Positions 60,815 to 64,000 of a DNA stretch of 64,000 bases are shown here, one piece after another. The stretch is taken from the NCBI RefSeq assembly GCF_014856545.2, contig NZ_CP109811.1, positions 862,001 through 926,000 on the forward strand, written 5' to 3'. The notes under the pieces were generated by a model. It ran no database searches and was not told the DNA's origin. It saw only the letters and a list, made by a program, of their open reading frames with translations. This DNA is from Mesobacillus jeotgali. Its GTDB lineage: Bacteria > Bacillota > Bacilli > Bacillales > Cytobacillaceae. Both the position numbers and the translations under genes were made by a program. Position 1 is the stretch's first letter; every line of letters begins with the position of its first letter.

Positions 60815-60900
60815 GAAAAACATCGAAGAAGGGAAGGACTTCTTTAATGCTTTTTTAATCTCCCTTGCATACCTTACTAAAAAAGAAGGTGTGTTCTGGG

Positions 60901-61971
60901 ATGAATGAAGAACGGTTAGAAAAGATTTCCCTTCCAAAGGATGCAGGTCCGCATGGTGATTCCAATATTGAATGGTGGTACTTTTTCGCTTTTCTGAATG
61001 GAGACAGGGGCGGCCGGTATGCTGTGATGGCCTCATTTTTCAGGGTGGGTGAGCTTGAGATTGGCAAAGGGCATTATATCATCCATACTTTGATCGACCT
61101 GAACAGGAAAAAACGCTCTAATTTTTCAAGTTTTGATTCAAAGGTGAAGCTAGCGATGCTAGCCATCTATCTGCCTTTCTACCTTTTGCTCCATCCGACA
61201 GACAAGAGAATCTGGAGACTCTACAAAAAGTTGCTTAAGGGCGATATACCTCCTCCGCATACATTTCTTAAGGTTGCGAGAATAAATCCGGATCCCCTTA
61301 AATTGATCTATGGGAGACATCAGCTTAACTTCAAAGGGGAAGATGCCCTGGGTTTTGATGTGCTTTTAAAGGAGGGAATTTCGGAAGTCGAGCTTGAGTT
61401 CACCCCAATGAAGCCTGCCGCACTGATAGGCGATGATGGAAAGCCTGATGATTTGTACTATTACTCTACTACGAGAAATGCTGTGAATGGAAGAATAAAG
61501 ACAGATTCAATAAGTGAAAATGTAAACGGTACTGGCTGGTTTGATCATCAATGGGGACGTGATTACTCTTTGGTCAAAGGATCCGGCTGGGACTGGTTTG
61601 GGATACAGCTTAGCGACGGGCGCGAGCTGCTGCTAAATCAAATGTCCCCCGGAAAGCCAATGGCAAATGTTATTGAAAAGGACGGCAGTATTCGTTTTAC
61701 GAGAAATATAACTTTCCAAAAAATAAAGCATTGGAAAAGCCTGAGAACAAATGCCAGGTATCCAGTAGAATGGGAGATTCGCATTCCTGAATACGGAATT
61801 GACCTTCATGTCGAAGCAGAATTCCCAAACCAGGAAATGCTCATCATCGGCCCAATACAGGCTATTTGGGAAGGGACATGTAAAGTAATCGGCAGAGAGA
61901 GGCTGGCTGATGGAAAAAGCAGGCCACTATCCGGAAAAGGTTTCATGGAACTTGTTGGATATGCAAATTGA
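60901..61971 (+). CDS. AttH/CrtC-like lipocalin-type protein
   Basis: A 356-residue soluble protein. DAGPHGDSNIEWWYFFAFLN at the start and NGTGWFDHQWGRDYSLVKGSGWDWFGIQL in the middle are the two signatures of the AttH/carotenoid 1,2-hydratase-like family. CrtC adds water to carotenoids, but many AttH-like proteins have other or unknown roles. No carotenoid genes are nearby, so the function is open. The ATG at 60901 follows AGAAGGTGTGTTCTGGG; the frame extends to 60865 without a better site. Confidence 0.8.
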   Translation: MNEERLEKISLPKDAGPHGDSNIEWWYFFAFLNGDRGGRYAVMASFFRVGELEIGKGHYIIHTLIDLNRKKRSNFSSFDSKVKLAMLAIYLPFYLLLHPTDKRIWRLYKKLLKGDIPPPHTFLKVARINPDPLKLIYGRHQLNFKGEDALGFDVLLKEGISEVELEFTPMKPAALIGDDGKPDDLYYYSTTRNAVNGRIKTDSISENVNGTGWFDHQWGRDYSLVKGSGWDWFGIQLSDGRELLLNQMSPGKPMANVIEKDGSIRFTRNITFQKIKHWKSLRTNARYPVEWEIRIPEYGIDLHVEAEFPNQEMLIIGPIQAIWEGTCKVIGRERLADGKSRPLSGKGFMELVGYAN

Positions 61972-61979
61972 AAAATGGG

Positions 61980-62010
61980 AACCTTGCTGCTAGTGGCAAG
62001 GTTTTTGTTT
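61980..62010 (+). terminator. Rho-independent terminator
   Basis: AACCTTGC / GCAAGGTT hairpin followed by a T-rich run after the AttH-like gene. Confidence 0.75.
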
Positions 62011-62164
62011 TACTGAGAATAAATCAAGCAAGTTCGTTAGGAAAAGTGAAATATCATCGGGAATTTGGCCATAAATCACTGAGAATAGACTATATAGGAT
62101 TAAACCTGCCCCAAATGGTCTAAATAAGTAAGGAAAGAGTTGGTAACTAAGGGGCTGGGAAGTT

Positions 62165-63469
62165 TTGGTGAAAAAATTCGCTTTACGAATAAGGGAAAGT
62201 ATATGGCTGAAGCCGGTTATCTATAGCGTACTGGCATTCCTGCTGGCATTAGCCGTGATTTACATCGATCATAACGAATTGGCACATGGTATAGTCCCTT
62301 CGTTTTTGCTGACGAATGTAGAGCTGGCACAGACGATTTTAGGTTCGATTTCTGGTGCTCTGCTGACGATGACGACGATTACTTTTTCAACGATCATGGT
62401 CGTACTGACTACATATTCATCTCAATTTTCTCCGAGGACGCTGAGTAACTTTGTCGAGGATCCCGTGACGTTACGAGTGCTCGGAATCTTCATGGGAGGA
62501 TTTGTTTACTCGATCTTATCTTTGCTGTTCATGAGTGAAACCTGGTATGAGAGCGAGGTAATCTCGGCAACGGTTGGAGTCTTCATTGCGTTCATCTGTC
62601 TTGCATTCTTCGCTTATTTTATCCATAATGTCGCCACTTCCGTCCAGGTCAGCACGCTGATCAGGGAGATCACTGAGGGCGCTTTAAAGGTCATCAGAAG
62701 ACAGGAGGATACACTGGAGAGCGAATACACAAATGTGATTGATGACAGGAAAGATGCAGGATTCACTTACGAATTTGTCCGGGATGTAAAATGCAGGGGG
62801 TACGGTTATGTTCAGCTTACAGATTATCAGGGACTATTGAAATATGCATCTGAAAACGAACTCGGGATTGAAGCTAACTTCCTGAACGGTGATTTTCTGA
62901 CCGAAGACAGCATTGCCTTCAGAGTCCACCATAGTGGTGAAATCAATGAGGATATTGATGCTGTCTTAAATCAATACTTAAGGCTCGGAAAAGAGCGGTC
63001 ATCGATCCAGGATCCTGAATTTGCGCTGCAAAAGATTGTCGAGGTAGCCTTGAGGGCCATCTCACCGGGTATTAATGACCCGAATACCGCTAGAGTCTGT
63101 ATTTCCTATCTAGGTATGGCCCTGTCTCATTTATGCCGAGTCCGTTCAAATGGACGGTATATAGCTTATTATGATGAAGATATGCAGCCAAGAATCATCG
63201 GGAAGCAAAAGCGCACGATGGATATCCTGTATTTATCCTTTTATCAAATTGTCCATTATGGGAGCCAGGACTTTTCCATCCTTACCGCTTTAATAGACGC
63301 TTTTCTGCTGATTGGAAGAACAGCCGACGATTCCTTGAAGAAAAGCATATGGGAGCTGTATATCTACAGCATGGAAAAATTCGATTCGAACGAATTGAAG
63401 GAGCTCGACCAGATCTATTTGAACGAGAAAAAAAGAGAACTATCAACAGTGCTGGGGATCGCTCTTTAA
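62165..63469 (+). CDS. DUF2254 family membrane protein
   Basis: 434 residues with four N-terminal membrane helices (about 17-36, 58-85, 108-125, 135-160) and a soluble C-terminal region. Conserved DUF2254 segments: LGSISGALLTMTTITFSTIMVVLTTYSSQFSPRTLSNF, and ALRAISPGINDPNTARVCISYLG in the soluble part. The function is unknown. The start is TTG 62165 or GTG 62168, two adjacent codons after AAGGGGCTGGGAAG; I keep the first. Confidence 0.8.
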   Translation: MVKKFALRIRESIWLKPVIYSVLAFLLALAVIYIDHNELAHGIVPSFLLTNVELAQTILGSISGALLTMTTITFSTIMVVLTTYSSQFSPRTLSNFVEDPVTLRVLGIFMGGFVYSILSLLFMSETWYESEVISATVGVFIAFICLAFFAYFIHNVATSVQVSTLIREITEGALKVIRRQEDTLESEYTNVIDDRKDAGFTYEFVRDVKCRGYGYVQLTDYQGLLKYASENELGIEANFLNGDFLTEDSIAFRVHHSGEINEDIDAVLNQYLRLGKERSSIQDPEFALQKIVEVALRAISPGINDPNTARVCISYLGMALSHLCRVRSNGRYIAYYDEDMQPRIIGKQKRTMDILYLSFYQIVHYGSQDFSILTALIDAFLLIGRTADDSLKKSIWELYIYSMEKFDSNELKELDQIYLNEKKRELSTVLGIAL

Positions 63470-63647
63470 TGGATCCCCTGCCTTTTCTAGACAAAAAATG
63501 ACAAAATTCATCAATTTTATGGGTCATATGTAATAATTCCGTTGTGCGATACCTGGTTTGTTTGTTATTTTAATAGTGGAACTACTTCAGAATATTTAAA
63601 ATTTACATCAGACATTCATGCAGCTAGGCACAGGAGGATTTATTTTA

Positions 63648-64000
63648 ATGGGCAATGAAGGGAAGATACAACGATACACCGGTTTAACTATAATTATTTT
63701 TCTTCTGTTCGCGGAGCTGATTGATTGGCTGACTTCGTTTTATTTTTCCATAAATGAAGCGGAAGGCTTTTTGATTGATTTGGCTGTGTCCTTTGTTTAC
63801 ATCACATTGGTTTTCCTTGTATTTAGGGGATTAAAAAGTGCAGCAGAGGATCTGGATGGGCACAAAAAAAGACTTAAAAACATATTTGATACCCTGGATG
63901 TAGCGATTTGGTCCCATGATTTAAAATCGGGTACATTGCTGATCACAACTGGTATCGAAAAATTATACGGACATTCATCTGAAGAATTTTATCAAGATAA
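63648..64000 (+). CDS. membrane-anchored PAS-domain signalling protein, N-terminal part
   Basis: At least 117 residues at the right edge, open to the end of the window. MGNEGKIQRYTGLTIIIFLL opens two membrane helices (about 10-30 and 45-63), followed by a short linker and the start of a PAS domain (VAIWSHDLKSGTLLITTGIEKLYGHS). Such proteins usually end in a histidine kinase, GGDEF or EAL domain, which lies outside the window. CACAGGAGGATTTATTTTA is the ribosome site. If it makes or destroys c-di-GMP it could be linked to the riboswitch at 40051; that is speculation. Confidence 0.7.
   Translation, partial: MGNEGKIQRYTGLTIIIFLLFAELIDWLTSFYFSINEAEGFLIDLAVSFVYITLVFLVFRGLKSAAEDLDGHKKRLKNIFDTLDVAIWSHDLKSGTLLITTGIEKLYGHSSEEFYQD

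Noticed and set aside
60865..60900. Earlier start for the AttH-like gene (MHTLLKKKVCSG)
   Set aside because: No ribosome site upstream; the conserved N-terminus begins after the ATG at 60901, which has AGAAGGTG in front.
1..64000. Prophage, transposon or genomic island
   Set aside because: No integrase, transposase, phage structural genes or tRNA-associated repeats were found; gene content and direction changes look like ordinary Bacillaceae chromosome.

Overview
The window looks like chromosome from an endospore-forming member of the Bacillaceae, in the Bacillus/Mesobacillus range. The evidence is the many genes with recognisable Bacillus subtilis counterparts (YtxH, YfkD, KatE, RlmCD, PdaA, SleL- and SleB-type hydrolases, an RsbR paralog, an FbpB-like protein, KipI/KipA/YcsF), the strong AGGAGG ribosome sites, moderate G+C, and candidate sigma-B, Fur and CodY sites. 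No rRNA, tRNA, prophage, insertion sequence or CRISPR array was seen. It reads as core and near-core chromosome with repeat-filled spacers.

Layout. 1-13 kb: the start of an AGCS amino-acid symporter, a YtxH/YihY pair, a 52-bp tandem-repeat array, a PfeT-type metal-efflux ATPase behind a Fur/PerR-like box, small-molecule transporters, OsmC, a YfkD-like secreted protein, a second YtxH-type protein behind a sigma-B-like promoter, and a gamma-glutamyltransferase. 13-25 kb: class I fumarase, a DUF3231 protein, PdaA, an AlkA-type glycosylase, RlmCD, and a TetR / MMPL / heptad-repeat-protein export locus. 25-36 kb: ferritin, a lipoprotein, a katE catalase gene split by a one-base deletion, several oxidoreductases, an MBL hydrolase and a large RND pump. 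36-42 kb: a ComB-family phosphatase, a triple-LysM GH18 hydrolase, then three riboswitches within 3 kb: preQ1 (before queT), c-di-GMP-I (before a DUF5667 secreted protein) and yybP-ykoY manganese (before a tiny FbpB-like gene). 42-48 kb: a Spo0M-like protein, a kinase-like protein, an RsbR paralog, an acetyltransferase, a DsbA-family gene with an in-frame TGA at its first active-site cysteine, a nitroreductase with twin palindromic operators, and a second 52-bp array sharing the palindromic core of the first. 48-64 kb: MFS pumps, a SleB-type hydrolase, acetyltransferases, the pcp-pxpB-pxpA-pxpC pyroglutamate operon, a MarR-MFS operon, two orphan peptide/nickel-type permeases, an RluF-type pseudouridine synthase with a probable CTG start, an SRPBCC protein, an AttH-like protein, DUF2254, and the start of a membrane PAS-domain protein.

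The strongest lead is the DsbA-family gene at 44927-45631. TGA replaces the first Cys of the CPFC active site, the frame is otherwise intact, and a hairpin with a G-containing loop follows 22 nt later. This is what a bacterial selenoprotein would look like, although a nonsense mutation is not excluded. The second lead is a complete manganese riboswitch, with its own promoter and switching terminator, whose nearest downstream gene is a 41-residue FbpB-like protein rather than a known Mn exporter.

Functional threads. One is iron, manganese and oxidative stress: PfeT, ferritin, catalase, OsmC, FbpB-like protein, Mn riboswitch, the thiol oxidoreductase and the nitroreductase. A second is the general stress response: an RsbR paralog plus sigma-B-like promoters before a YtxH gene, ferritin and katE. 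A third is gamma-glutamyl and pyroglutamyl recycling: GGT, Pcp and PxpABC. Two genes (katE and a CBO0543-family gene) are broken at A or T runs, so homopolymer sequencing error should be checked before they are called pseudogenes.
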